A stretch of 64,000 nt of DNA from Pseudoxanthomonas dokdonensis (lineage in GTDB: Bacteria > Pseudomonadota > Gammaproteobacteria > Xanthomonadales > Xanthomonadaceae). A program made the translations under genes and the position numbers. Shown here one piece after another: positions 8,410 to 16,270 of this stretch; position 1 is the stretch's first letter, and every line of letters begins with the position of its first letter. The stretch is taken from NCBI RefSeq assembly GCF_001431405.1, contig NZ_LDJL01000016.1, positions 40,389 to 104,388 on the forward strand, read 5' to 3'. The notes beneath the pieces were generated by a model, which had not been told where the DNA came from, did no database searches, and saw nothing but the letters and a program-made list of their open reading frames with translations.

Positions 8410-9864
8410 ATGAGCCATCACGATATCCGTTCCACCGTCCGTCCCGACCCCGACCAGCCGATGGTCGACATCGCCGATTACGTGGTGGACTACCAGATTG
8501 AGTCGCAGGAAGCCTACGACACCGCGCGCTACATGCTGCTGGACTCGCTCGCCTGCGCGATGCTGGCGATGAAGTTCCCGGATTGCGTCAAGCACCTGGG
8601 CCCGGTCGTGCCCGGCGCCGGCATGGCCGGTGGCGTGCGTATTCCGGGTACCAGCCACGAACTGGATCCGGTGCAGGGCGCGTTCGCGATCGGTGCGCAG
8701 ATCCGCTGGCTGGATTTCAATGACACCTGGCTGGCCGCCGAATGGGGCCATCCGTCCGACAACCTCGGCACCATCCTGTCGGTCGCCGATTACCTGGGCC
8801 GCAAGGCGCAGCGCGAAGGTGGCCAGGCGATGACCGTGCGTGATGTGCTGACCGCGGCGATCAAGGCGCACGAAATCCAGGGCGGGTATGCGCTGCTGAA
8901 CTCGTTCAACCGGGTCGGTCTGGACCACGTGATCCTGGTCCGGCTGGCTTCGACCGCGGTGGCCACGCAGATGCTCGGTGGTGGCAAGCAGCAGATCATC
9001 AACGCGGTGTCGCACAGCTGGATCGACAACGGCGTGCTGCGCACCTACCGGCACGCGCCGAACACCGGTCCGCGCAAGAGCTGGGCGGCCGGTGATGCCT
9101 GCCGGCGTGCGGTCACCCACGCATTGAATGCGGTCAATGGCGAGGTCGGCTACCCGAGCGCGCTGTCGGTGCCGACCTGGGGGTTCTACGACATCGCCTT
9201 CAACGGCAAGCCGTTCCAGTTCGAACGTCCGTTTACCAGCTACGTGATGGAAAACGTGCTGTTCAAGATCAGCTTCCCGGCCGAGTTCCATGCCCAGACC
9301 GCGGTCGAATGCGCGCTGCAGCTGCACGACCAGGTCAAGGACCGCATCGACCAGATCGAGAAGGTGGTCATCCACACCCAGGAAGCCGGCGTGCGCATCA
9401 TCGACAAGACCGGGCCGCTGGCCAACTACGCCGACCGCGACCACTGCCTGCAGTACATGGTCGCCGTGCCGCTGATCTTCGGCCGCCTGACCGCCGCCGA
9501 CTACAGCGACGAAGTGGCCGCCGATCCGCGCATCGATGCCCTGCGCGGGCTGATGGAGGTCAAGGAAAACCCGCAATTCACCGCCGACTACTTCGATCCC
9601 GACAAACGGTATATCGGCAATTCGGTGCAGATCTTCTTCAAGGACGGCAGCAAGACCGAGCAGGTATCCATCGATTACCCGATTGGCCACCGCAAGCGTC
9701 GTGCCGAGGGCATCCCGGTGCTGATGGCCAAGTGCGAGGCCGCTTTGCGCGCTCACTTGCCGTCGACACAGGTGGATCGCATCATGGCGCTGGCGGCCGA
9801 GCCGGCGAAACTCGACGCGCTGCCGGTCAGCGAATTCATGGATCTTTACCGGGTGGAAGGTTGA
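8410..9864 (+). CDS. prpD: 2-methylcitrate dehydratase PrpD
   Basis: 484 residues, matching the roughly 483 of E. coli PrpD. Long blocks match the family, including FNDTWLAAEWGHPSDN, NSFNRVGLDHV, RTYRHAPNTGTRKSW-like RTYRHAPNTGPRKSW and ENVLFKISFPAEFH. The start at 8410 (MSHHDIRS) is preferred over an upstream in-frame codon that gives a non-family extension. PrpD is a cytoplasmic, iron-sulfur-free dehydratase converting 2-methylcitrate to 2-methyl-cis-aconitate in the propionate-degrading methylcitrate cycle. No prpB, prpC, acnD or prpF is near, so the gene is detached from its pathway here. The 195 bases from the LysR gene contain only a short GCCTGC/GCAGGC hairpin. Confidence 0.93.
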   Translation: MSHHDIRSTVRPDPDQPMVDIADYVVDYQIESQEAYDTARYMLLDSLACAMLAMKFPDCVKHLGPVVPGAGMAGGVRIPGTSHELDPVQGAFAIGAQIRWLDFNDTWLAAEWGHPSDNLGTILSVADYLGRKAQREGGQAMTVRDVLTAAIKAHEIQGGYALLNSFNRVGLDHVILVRLASTAVATQMLGGGKQQIINAVSHSWIDNGVLRTYRHAPNTGPRKSWAAGDACRRAVTHALNAVNGEVGYPSALSVPTWGFYDIAFNGKPFQFERPFTSYVMENVLFKISFPAEFHAQTAVECALQLHDQVKDRIDQIEKVVIHTQEAGVRIIDKTGPLANYADRDHCLQYMVAVPLIFGRLTAADYSDEVAADPRIDALRGLMEVKENPQFTADYFDPDKRYIGNSVQIFFKDGSKTEQVSIDYPIGHRKRRAEGIPVLMAKCEAALRAHLPSTQVDRIMALAAEPAKLDALPVSEFMDLYRVEG

Positions 9865-9923
9865 CCGCCAAACTGAATAGGGCAGTCCCGGCTGCCGGCA
9901 CGGGCGGACTTGTTATGGTAACG

Positions 9924-9954
9924 TTAACACTGTCTTCACCTGCTTCAGCATAAT
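9924..9954 (+). promoter_or_regulatory. Candidate sigma-70 promoter of ompA
   Basis: TTAACA at 9924-9929 (five of six matches to the -35 consensus) and CATAAT at 9949-9954 (five of six to the -10) are separated by 19 bases, a little long. Transcription from here would give a leader of roughly 110 bases before the ompA start, which has a strong AAGGAG ribosome site. Long leaders are common for outer-membrane protein mRNAs controlled by small RNAs. Not proven by sequence alone. Confidence 0.35.
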
Positions 9955-10070
9955 CTGTTCAGGATGACATGCGGCTAGCGTCGTCTGGATAAGAAGAAAT
10001 TGGAAAGCTGGAACCTGCAAGTCGAGATACTTCGGTTTTTCACACAACTGAATTTTTACAAGGAGCTGCA

Positions 10071-11156
10071 ATGAACAAGAAACTTCTTTGTGCCGCGCTG
10101 GTTGGCGGTCTGGGTCTGGCGCAAGCCGCCTCCGCACAGGATTTTGATGACCGTTGGTACCTGACTGGTTCCGCTGGCATCAACATCCAGGACAATGATC
10201 GCAATACCGAAGATGCACCGTTCGCCACCCTGGGTCTGGGCAAGATGGTCAGCCCGAACTGGTCGATCGACGGTGAACTGAACTATCAGAATCCGGATTT
10301 CGAAAGCAACAGCAACTTGAACTGGAGCCAGTACGGCATCTCGTTCGATCTGCGTCGCCACTTCTGGCTGAGCAACGACTCCTGGCACCCGTACCTGCTC
10401 GCAGGCCTGGGCTACCAGCAGGTCGAAGAAGAGTACGACAACTTCCCGAACCCGGACTCCCCGGGCAATCGTGAAGACGGTACCTTCGCCGTCAAGCTCG
10501 GTGGTGGTCTGCAGGCCGACGTCGGCCGCGTGAAGGTCCGTACCGAACTGGCCTACCGCATCGACTTCGACGACAACGCCATTGGCCCGTCGTATGACGG
10601 TTCGATTGACGACGGCGACGACTTCGCCGACCTGCTGGCCTCGATCGGCGTCGTGATCCCGCTGGGTCCGGAACCGATGGCCGCTCCGCCGCCGGCACCG
10701 GTTGCCAGCTGCGCCGACATGGATGACGACGGTGACGGCGTCAACAACTGTGACGACAAGTGCCCGGATTCGCAGGCTGGCCAGACCATCGGTCCGGACG
10801 GCTGCCCGGTCCCGGTCGCCATCGACCTGAAGGGCGTCAACTTCGACTTCGACAAGTCGACCCTGCGTCCTGACGCGGTTGCGATCCTGAGCGAAGCCAC
10901 CGAAATCCTGAAGCGCTACCCCGACCTGAAGGTTGAAGTCGCCGGTCACACCGACTCCGTCGGTACCGATGCCTACAACCAGGGCCTCTCGGAACGCCGC
11001 GCTTCGGCCGTGTACGACTACCTGACCTCCAACGGCGTGGACGCTTCGCGTCTGGTCGGTCCGAACGGTTACGGCGAAAGCCGTCCGATCGACACCAACG
11101 ACACCGCCGAAGGCCGTGCCAAGAACCGTCGTACGGAACTGAACGTCCAGAACTAA
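10071..11156 (+). CDS. ompA: OmpA family outer membrane protein
   Basis: 361 residues. A Sec signal peptide ends near residue 23 (AASAQ). Residues 25-200 form an OmpA-type beta-barrel with alternating aromatic strands; a Pro-rich linker (PPPAP) and a calcium-binding thrombospondin type 3 segment follow (DMDDDGDGVNNCDDKCPD); residues about 255-361 are the peptidoglycan-binding OmpA domain, with VAGHTDSVGTDAYNQ and LSERRA containing the family Asp and Arg ligands. It anchors the outer membrane to the wall. The two Cys pairs near the TSP3 segment probably form disulfides, as in OprF-type proteins. Strong AAGGAG ribosome site and a good terminator mark a single, highly expressed gene. Confidence 0.93.
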   Translation: MNKKLLCAALVGGLGLAQAASAQDFDDRWYLTGSAGINIQDNDRNTEDAPFATLGLGKMVSPNWSIDGELNYQNPDFESNSNLNWSQYGISFDLRRHFWLSNDSWHPYLLAGLGYQQVEEEYDNFPNPDSPGNREDGTFAVKLGGGLQADVGRVKVRTELAYRIDFDDNAIGPSYDGSIDDGDDFADLLASIGVVIPLGPEPMAAPPPAPVASCADMDDDGDGVNNCDDKCPDSQAGQTIGPDGCPVPVAIDLKGVNFDFDKSTLRPDAVAILSEATEILKRYPDLKVEVAGHTDSVGTDAYNQGLSERRASAVYDYLTSNGVDASRLVGPNGYGESRPIDTNDTAEGRAKNRRTELNVQN

Positions 11157-11178
11157 TCGGACGCTTCAAGCAATGCAC

Positions 11179-11209
11179 AAAGCCCGGCCCAGTGCCGGGC
11201 TTTGTTTTT
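11179..11209 (+). terminator. Rho-independent terminator of ompA
   Basis: AAAGCCCGGC and GCCGGGCTTT form a 10-base-pair stem around a 5-base loop, followed by GTTTTT, starting 23 bases after the ompA stop. Confidence 0.92.
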
Positions 11210-11388
11210 CTGCGCGGATCGGAAAATCTGTTTCCACCTGCGGGCAGTCGGCGCATGCGCCGGCAGATGAATGCGGCGCGATTTCGCATTGCCGGCAATG
11301 CAGCGGCCAGATGCGGCCGCTTTCCTTGCCATCGTGACGCCGGCTTCTTACACTTCGGCGCTATATCGACCGACGCAGGAACCGCCCG

Positions 11389-11925
11389 ATGCAACGCATT
11401 CTCTTCGCAAGCCTGATCAGTCTTGCCGCGATTCCCGCCGCCCATGCCGCCGCCGACTGCACCGCACTGGTCGCTTCGCAGCCGTCAACCAGCAAACCGA
11501 CCGTGCTGTCTCCGGTGTCCGATGAATTCAGCGCCACCGTGACCCAGCTCGGCGCGCCCAGCGGGGTGTTGTCGCAGGGCCTGGGAGAAGCCCAGACCGT
11601 GGACCGGGTGCTGGCACGCATCCAGCTGGCCAAATGCCAGAACCAGGCCGCATTGCCGGCGGTGCCGGCGGTCAACGCCAATGATGCGGCGGCCTACAAG
11701 CCGAAGACCGAATTCGACAACACGCCCTGGCGCTTCGACATGAGCCAGAACGGCAAGCGGATGACCGCCGAGGAATTCGACGCCTGGATGAAGTCGCGCG
11801 GCGTGCGCGTGGCCAAGGGCGCCGCCAAACCTGCCGCTGCGATCGCGCCGGTCGCGGCACCCGCCGCCGCCGACGCACCGGCCGCGGCTCCCGCGGCAAC
11901 CCCGCCGGCTGACACCAAGGAATGA
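11389..11925 (+). CDS. Secreted hypothetical protein with Ala/Pro-rich tail
   Basis: 178 residues with a clear Sec signal peptide (MQRILFASLISLAAIPAAHA, cleavage near residue 20). The mature part holds a pair of Cys (near residues 24 and 84) that could form a disulfide, and a central region ending in WRFDMSQNGKRMTAEEFDAWM. The last 40 residues are almost only Ala, Pro, Val and Asp, a disordered low-complexity tail that may span the periplasm or arise from repeat slippage. I do not recognise a named family; similar small exported proteins are common in Xanthomonadaceae. The ompA terminator separates it from ompA, so it probably has its own promoter in the 180 bases before it. Confidence 0.75.
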   Translation: MQRILFASLISLAAIPAAHAAADCTALVASQPSTSKPTVLSPVSDEFSATVTQLGAPSGVLSQGLGEAQTVDRVLARIQLAKCQNQAALPAVPAVNANDAAAYKPKTEFDNTPWRFDMSQNGKRMTAEEFDAWMKSRGVRVAKGAAKPAAAIAPVAAPAAADAPAAAPAATPPADTKE

Positions 11926-12032
11926 TTGCCGCCGGCCCGCGTCCGCGGGCCGCGTGGTCGTGCAGGACAGCACTGGGCGCTCGCTGACGCGGCGCCCGTG
12001 ATCCGTTTGCAGACAGGCATCGAGCAGGCCCA

Positions 12033-12776
12033 GTGAATCGTCGTCTTCCCGCCGCGCCTCGACATGGGCTGGCCCGCGTGTTGTCCAAGCAGGGTCTGTG
12101 TTCGCGCAGCGAAGCCGCGCGCTGGATTGCCGAAGGCCGGGTCCGTGTCGACGGCAAGGTGGTGCGGGATCCCGAGTTTCCGGTGCAGCGCGAGCGCCAG
12201 CGGGTCGAGGTCGACGGCCACGCCGGAAGCGACCGCGTCGAGCGGATCTTCCTGATGCTCAACAAGCCACGTGGACTGGTCACCAGTACCCGCGACGAAC
12301 AGGGCAGGGACACCGTGTACCGCTGCCTGGATGATGCAGGCCTGCCGTGGCTGGCGCCGGTCGGTCGGCTGGACAAGGCCAGCGAAGGCCTGCTGCTTTT
12401 CAGCAATGACCCGCAGTGGGCCGCCCGCATCACTTCGCCGGGCAGTGGTCCGCTGAAAACCTACCATGTGCAGATCGACTGCATTCCGCCGCCGCCATTG
12501 CTGGCGATGCTGGAAACCGGCGTGGCGTGCGAAGGCCAGCACCTGGCGGCGCACTCGGTGCGCCTGTTGCGCGCTGGCGGCAAAAACGCGTGGCTGGAAG
12601 TGATGCTGGATGAAGGTCGCAACCGGCAGATCCGGCGCTTGCTCGCTGCCTTCGACATCGGCGTGTTGCGATTGCTGCGGGTGGCGATCGGGCCATTGCA
12701 GCTTGGCGATCTGGCCAAAGGCCAGTGGCGCCTGCTGGGCAGCGATGAAGCCGCCAGCCTGGCGCCGCTGGACTGA
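12033..12776 (+). CDS. rRNA pseudouridine synthase, RsuA/RluB/RluE group
   Basis: 247 residues from a GTG start. An S4 RNA-binding domain covers about residues 12-60 (RVLSKQGLCSRSEAARWI), followed by the catalytic domain with MLNKPRGLVTS and GRLDKASEGLLL, whose Asp114 is the nucleophilic aspartate; DEGRNRQIRRLLAAF closes the active site. These enzymes isomerise one uridine in 16S or 23S rRNA. The exact target (RsuA, RluB or RluE type) cannot be settled by eye; a second, RluF-like enzyme is encoded at 60982. Plus-strand gene facing kbl, which ends 30 bases downstream. Confidence 0.88.
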   Translation: MNRRLPAAPRHGLARVLSKQGLCSRSEAARWIAEGRVRVDGKVVRDPEFPVQRERQRVEVDGHAGSDRVERIFLMLNKPRGLVTSTRDEQGRDTVYRCLDDAGLPWLAPVGRLDKASEGLLLFSNDPQWAARITSPGSGPLKTYHVQIDCIPPPPLLAMLETGVACEGQHLAAHSVRLLRAGGKNAWLEVMLDEGRNRQIRRLLAAFDIGVLRLLRVAIGPLQLGDLAKGQWRLLGSDEAASLAPLD

Positions 12777-12806
12777 CACCGGCGCAGCGCGGCGCCGGCG
12801 CGGGGC

Positions 12807-14033
12807 TCAGCCTTTCAGCACACCCAGTTCCTTGCCGATGCGAATGAACGCATCAATGGCGCGGTCCAGTTGCTCGCGGCTGTGGGCGGCGCTGATCTGG
12901 GTGCGGATGCGTGCCTGCTGCTTGGGCACCACCGGGAAGAAGAAACCGATTGCGTAGATGCCTTCTTCCAGCAGGCGCTCGGCGAACTTCTGCGCCAGCG
13001 GCGCGTCGTACAGCATCACCGGTGAAATCGGGTGCACGCCCGGCTTGATGTCGAACCCGGCGGCGGTCATCCGCTCACGGAAGTAGGCGGTGTTTTCCTG
13101 CAGTTGCCTGCGCAGGTGGCCGGCCTGCGACAGCATCTCGAAGGCCTTGATGCCGGCCGCGACCACGTGTGGTGGCAGTGAATTGGAGAACAGGTACGGG
13201 CGCGAGCGCTGGCGCAGCAACTCGATGACCTCGCTGCTGGCGGTGGTGAACCCGCCCAGCGCGCCGCCCATCGCCTTGCCCAGAGTGCCGGTGATGATGT
13301 CGATCCTGTCCAGCACGCCCTTGACCTCAGCCGAGCCCTTGCCGTGTTCGCCAAGGAAACCGGTGGCGTGGCATTCGTCGATATGCACCAGCGCGCCGTA
13401 CTTCTTCGCTAGCGCGGTGATTTCATCCAATGGTGCGATGAACCCATCCATCGAGAACACGCCGTCGGTGGTGATCAGCTTGGTCTTGCAGCCAGCGGCA
13501 TCGGCGGCCTGCAACTGCGCTTCCAGATCCGCCATGTCGCAGTTGGCGTAGCGGAATCGTTTGGCCTTGCACAGGCGCACGCCATCGATGATCGAGGCGT
13601 GATTGAGTGCGTCGGAGATGATTGCATCGTTCTCGCCCAGCAGCGGTTCGAACAGGCCGCCATTGGCATCGAAGCAGGCCGCGTACAGGATGGTGTCCTG
13701 CTTGCCGAAGAAATCGGCAATGGTCCGCTCCAGTTGCTTGTGCAGGTCCTGGGTGCCGCAGATGAAGCGCACGCTGGCCATGCCGAAGCCATGACTGTCC
13801 AGGGCATCCTTGGCGGCGGCGATGATGTCCGGGTGATCGGCCAGGCCGAGGTAGTTGTTGGCGCAGAAATTGAGCACCGTGCGACCGTCCGCGAGGGTGA
13901 TTTCGGCCGACTGCGGGCTGGTGATGATGCGTTCGGACTTGAACAGGCCGGCCTCGCGGATGGCATCCAGTTCGGCGGCGTAGTGCCGGGTCAGCGAGTG
14001 AGCGGGGGTAACTGCGTTGGAGGATTCCGACAT
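12807..14033 (-). CDS. kbl: 2-amino-3-ketobutyrate CoA ligase (glycine C-acetyltransferase)
   Basis: 408 residues, close to the usual 398. Fold-type I PLP enzyme of the alpha-oxoamine synthase family: [15 protein letters not shown] near 55-69, [13 protein letters not shown] with the cofactor-binding Asp219, and [10 protein letters not shown] with the PLP-linked Lys253. It condenses 2-amino-3-oxobutyrate with CoA to give glycine and acetyl-CoA, the second step after threonine dehydrogenase. The start at 14033 (MSESSNAV) is chosen over an upstream in-frame codon that adds about 30 GC-rich, non-family residues. tdh is 1 kb upstream on the same strand but separated by a gene on the opposite strand, so the pair is not one operon here. 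Confidence 0.95.
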   Translation of the reverse strand: MSESSNAVTPAHSLTRHYAAELDAIREAGLFKSERIITSPQSAEITLADGRTVLNFCANNYLGLADHPDIIAAAKDALDSHGFGMASVRFICGTQDLHKQLERTIADFFGKQDTILYAACFDANGGLFEPLLGENDAIISDALNHASIIDGVRLCKAKRFRYANCDMADLEAQLQAADAAGCKTKLITTDGVFSMDGFIAPLDEITALAKKYGALVHIDECHATGFLGEHGKGSAEVKGVLDRIDIITGTLGKAMGGALGGFTTASSEVIELLRQRSRPYLFSNSLPPHVVAAGIKAFEMLSQAGHLRRQLQENTAYFRERMTAAGFDIKPGVHPISPVMLYDAPLAQKFAERLLEEGIYAIGFFFPVVPKQQARIRTQISAAHSREQLDRAIDAFIRIGKELGVLKG

Positions 14034-14296
14034 CGGCACGGCCTTGCGAAAAAAAGACAGTTTAACGGGCGGCGGTGCAGAGGTCGCGGCGCGCGGCCGG
14101 CGGTCCCCGGCAGGCCCGGGCATGACCGGTCGGACAGGCCAGGCGCCAGCCGATGGCCGGGACTTGACTCACACGTTTGTTGCATCGCAATATCAAGACG
14201 GTTAAAAAACCGTGAATCCGTGACCTGGCGCTTGTCCTGTCCACCACAGGCCGGCCGCTGCCGAAATACCACCCCATGTCGAGCAGGAGAATCAGG
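14034..14296. other. Divergent intergenic region, kbl / TorF-like porin
   Basis: 263 bases between two divergent starts. It holds a possible -35 (TTGACT at about 14164), a weak CAATAT 18 bases on, and a small hairpin ACGGTT-AAAA-AACCGT at 14198-14213 before the porin. A strong ribosome site (AGGAG, seven bases before the porin ATG) is also present. No coding frame is convincing. Confidence 0.5.
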
Positions 14297-15019
14297 ATGA
14301 AGTCAGTCAACCGTCGTGCCGCGCTAGTTGCTTCGTTGTTGCTGGTCTTGCCGTTTGCCACCCTGGCCCAGGATGCCGAAGCAGAGGCCGAAGCCGAAGC
14401 CAGCTCCCCGATCAGCTGGTCGCTGGGCGCCACCACCGATTACGTATTCCGCGGCCTGTCGCAGACCGACGAAGGCCCGGCGTTCCAGGCCGGCGCCACC
14501 TACACCGCGCCGTTTGGCATGTATGCGGGCGTGTGGGGCTCCAATGTCGATTTCGGACCGGGTGATCCGAACTACGAACTTGATACCTTCATCGGCTACA
14601 ACACCGACTTCGGTGACGTGGTCAATTTCGACATCATGGCCAACCGCTACAACTATCCCGATGCCGGCAAGTCCAACTACTGGGAGTTCATCGCCAAGAC
14701 CAGCTTCTGGGAAAACTACTCGGTCACCGTCGGCTACACCGATGACGTGTTCAATTCCGATACTGATGGCTGGTACTACGCCGTCGGCGCCAGCTTCCCG
14801 TTGCCGGCCGACATCTCGCTGGACCTCAGCGCGGGCAAGAGCGAGTTCGAGGACGGTGAGGTCGGCCGCGACTACATGGACTGGTCGGTCGCCCTGGGCA
14901 AGAGCTTCGGCCCGCTGACGGTGACCGCCGCCTATATCGGCACTGACGGCGACGGCCGCGATGCCTATGGCGATATCGCCGATGACCGTTTCGTGCTCAG
15001 CGCCAGCGTCGGCATGTAA
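14297..15019 (+). CDS. TorF family putative porin
   Basis: 240 residues from the ATG at 14297, chosen for its AGGAG ribosome site. The Sec signal peptide ends near residue 25 (TLAQ), followed by a short Glu-Ala run (EAEAEAEAE) unusual for the mature N-terminus. The rest shows alternating hydrophobic and polar strands of a beta-barrel, with TTDYVFRGLSQTDEGPAFQ, the signature opening of the TorF/Gcw_chp group. These are outer-membrane proteins of unproven substrate. The gene lies between the threonine catabolic genes kbl and tdh but on the opposite strand. It shares a bidirectional terminator with tdh. Confidence 0.88.
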   Translation: MKSVNRRAALVASLLLVLPFATLAQDAEAEAEAEASSPISWSLGATTDYVFRGLSQTDEGPAFQAGATYTAPFGMYAGVWGSNVDFGPGDPNYELDTFIGYNTDFGDVVNFDIMANRYNYPDAGKSNYWEFIAKTSFWENYSVTVGYTDDVFNSDTDGWYYAVGASFPLPADISLDLSAGKSEFEDGEVGRDYMDWSVALGKSFGPLTVTAAYIGTDGDGRDAYGDIADDRFVLSASVGM

Positions 15020-15040
15020 GCCAAGGCCACAACAGCAGCA

Positions 15041-15071
15041 AAAAAAAAGGGCGCCGCAAGGCGCCCTTTTT
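15041..15071. terminator. Bidirectional terminator between porin and tdh
   Basis: GGGCGCC and GGCGCCC pair around a GCAA loop, flanked by a run of eight A on the left and five T on the right, so it can end transcription of the porin gene (plus) and tdh (minus), whose stops face each other here. Confidence 0.92.
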
Positions 15072-15090
15072 CATCGGCAATCGATCCCTG

Positions 15091-16125
15091 TCAGTTCCAG
15101 CTCAGCACGACCTTGCCGGCCTTGCCTTCTTCCATCAGGTCGAAGCCTTTCTGGAAGTCGTCGATGTGCATCTGGTGGGTCAAGACCTTGCCCAGCGGGA
15201 AACCGGACAGCACCAGCTGGGTCATCTTGTACCAGGTCTCGTACATCTTGCGGCCGTAGATGCCGTGGATGGTCAGGCCCTTGAATATGATCTTGTCCCA
15301 GTCGGCACCGGCGCCGCGCGGCATGATTCCGAGCATGGCGATCTTGCCGCCGTGGTACATGCAATCGAGCATGTCGTTGAAGGCACGCGGGTTGCCGCTC
15401 ATTTCCAGACCGACGTCGAAGCCTTCCATGTGCAGGTCGCTCATCACGTCCTTGAGCGAGGTGTTGGACACGTTGACCACGCGCGTGGCGCCCATGTCGG
15501 CAGCCAGCTTGAGGCGGAAGTCGTTGACGTCGGTGACCACCACGTTGCGCGCACCGATGTGCTTGCAGATGCCGGCGGCGATGATCCCGATCGGACCGGC
15601 GCCGGTGATCAGCACGTCCTCGCCGACCACGTCGAATTCAAGCGCGCAATGGGCGGCATTGCCGTAGGGATCGAAGAACGCGGCCAGCTCGCTGGGAATC
15701 TGGTCGGGAATAGGCCACAGGTTGGAGGCCGGCATCACCATGTACTCGGCAAAAGCGCCGTTGATGTTGACGCCGATGCCGACCGTATTGGGGCACAGGT
15801 GCGGGCGGCCGCCGCGGCAGTTACGGCAGTGGCCGCAGACGATGTGGCCCTCGGCGGAGACCCGCTGGCCGACCTGGTAGCCGGTGACCGCCGAACCGAG
15901 CTCGGCGATGCGGCCGACGAACTCATGGCCAATCGTCAGGCCGGGGGTGATCGTGCGCTGACTCCACTCGTCCCACAGGTAGATGTGCAGGTCGGTGCCG
16001 CAGATCGCGGTCTTTTCCAGTTTGATCAGGACCTCGTTGGGGCCGGGGGAGGGAATGGCCACGTCCTCCATCCAGATGCCCTTGCCGGCTTCACGTTTGA
16101 CCAGCGCTTTCATGGTGTTTGGCAT
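15091..16125 (-). CDS. tdh: L-threonine 3-dehydrogenase
   Basis: 344 residues. Medium-chain zinc dehydrogenase with catalytic ligands Cys42 (ICGTDLHIY), His67 and Glu68 (IGHEF), and structural zinc cysteines 97, 100, 103 and 111 in [15 protein letters not shown]. Rossmann loop GAGPIG follows. It oxidises L-threonine to 2-amino-3-oxobutyrate, which Kbl cleaves to glycine and acetyl-CoA. The alternative start four codons in (MKALVK) matches E. coli Tdh, but the first ATG has an AGAGG eight bases upstream. A TATAAT reads toward it at 16166-16161. Confidence 0.96.
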   Translation of the reverse strand: MPNTMKALVKREAGKGIWMEDVAIPSPGPNEVLIKLEKTAICGTDLHIYLWDEWSQRTITPGLTIGHEFVGRIAELGSAVTGYQVGQRVSAEGHIVCGHCRNCRGGRPHLCPNTVGIGVNINGAFAEYMVMPASNLWPIPDQIPSELAAFFDPYGNAAHCALEFDVVGEDVLITGAGPIGIIAAGICKHIGARNVVVTDVNDFRLKLAADMGATRVVNVSNTSLKDVMSDLHMEGFDVGLEMSGNPRAFNDMLDCMYHGGKIAMLGIMPRGAGADWDKIIFKGLTIHGIYGRKMYETWYKMTQLVLSGFPLGKVLTHQMHIDDFQKGFDLMEEGKAGKVVLSWN

Positions 16126-16160
16126 GCACAGGGCCTCTGACCCGTCGGAACAAGGCGCGA

Positions 16161-16166
16161 ATTATA
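16161..16166 (-). promoter_or_regulatory. Candidate -10 element for tdh
   Basis: A perfect TATAAT on the minus strand, 35 bases before the tdh start, in an otherwise GC-rich divergent region of 145 bases. No good -35 hexamer is seen 16-18 bases upstream, so an activator or extended -10 would be needed. Confidence 0.4.
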
Positions 16167-16270
16167 CGCGGGGCGGTCAGGGCGCCGATGAGGATGCCAT
16201 GACCGACAGGCCCCGCAGCGGCCGTGAAGGTTTCGTTACAATCGGGGCTCGACCACTGCCGGACTGAACG

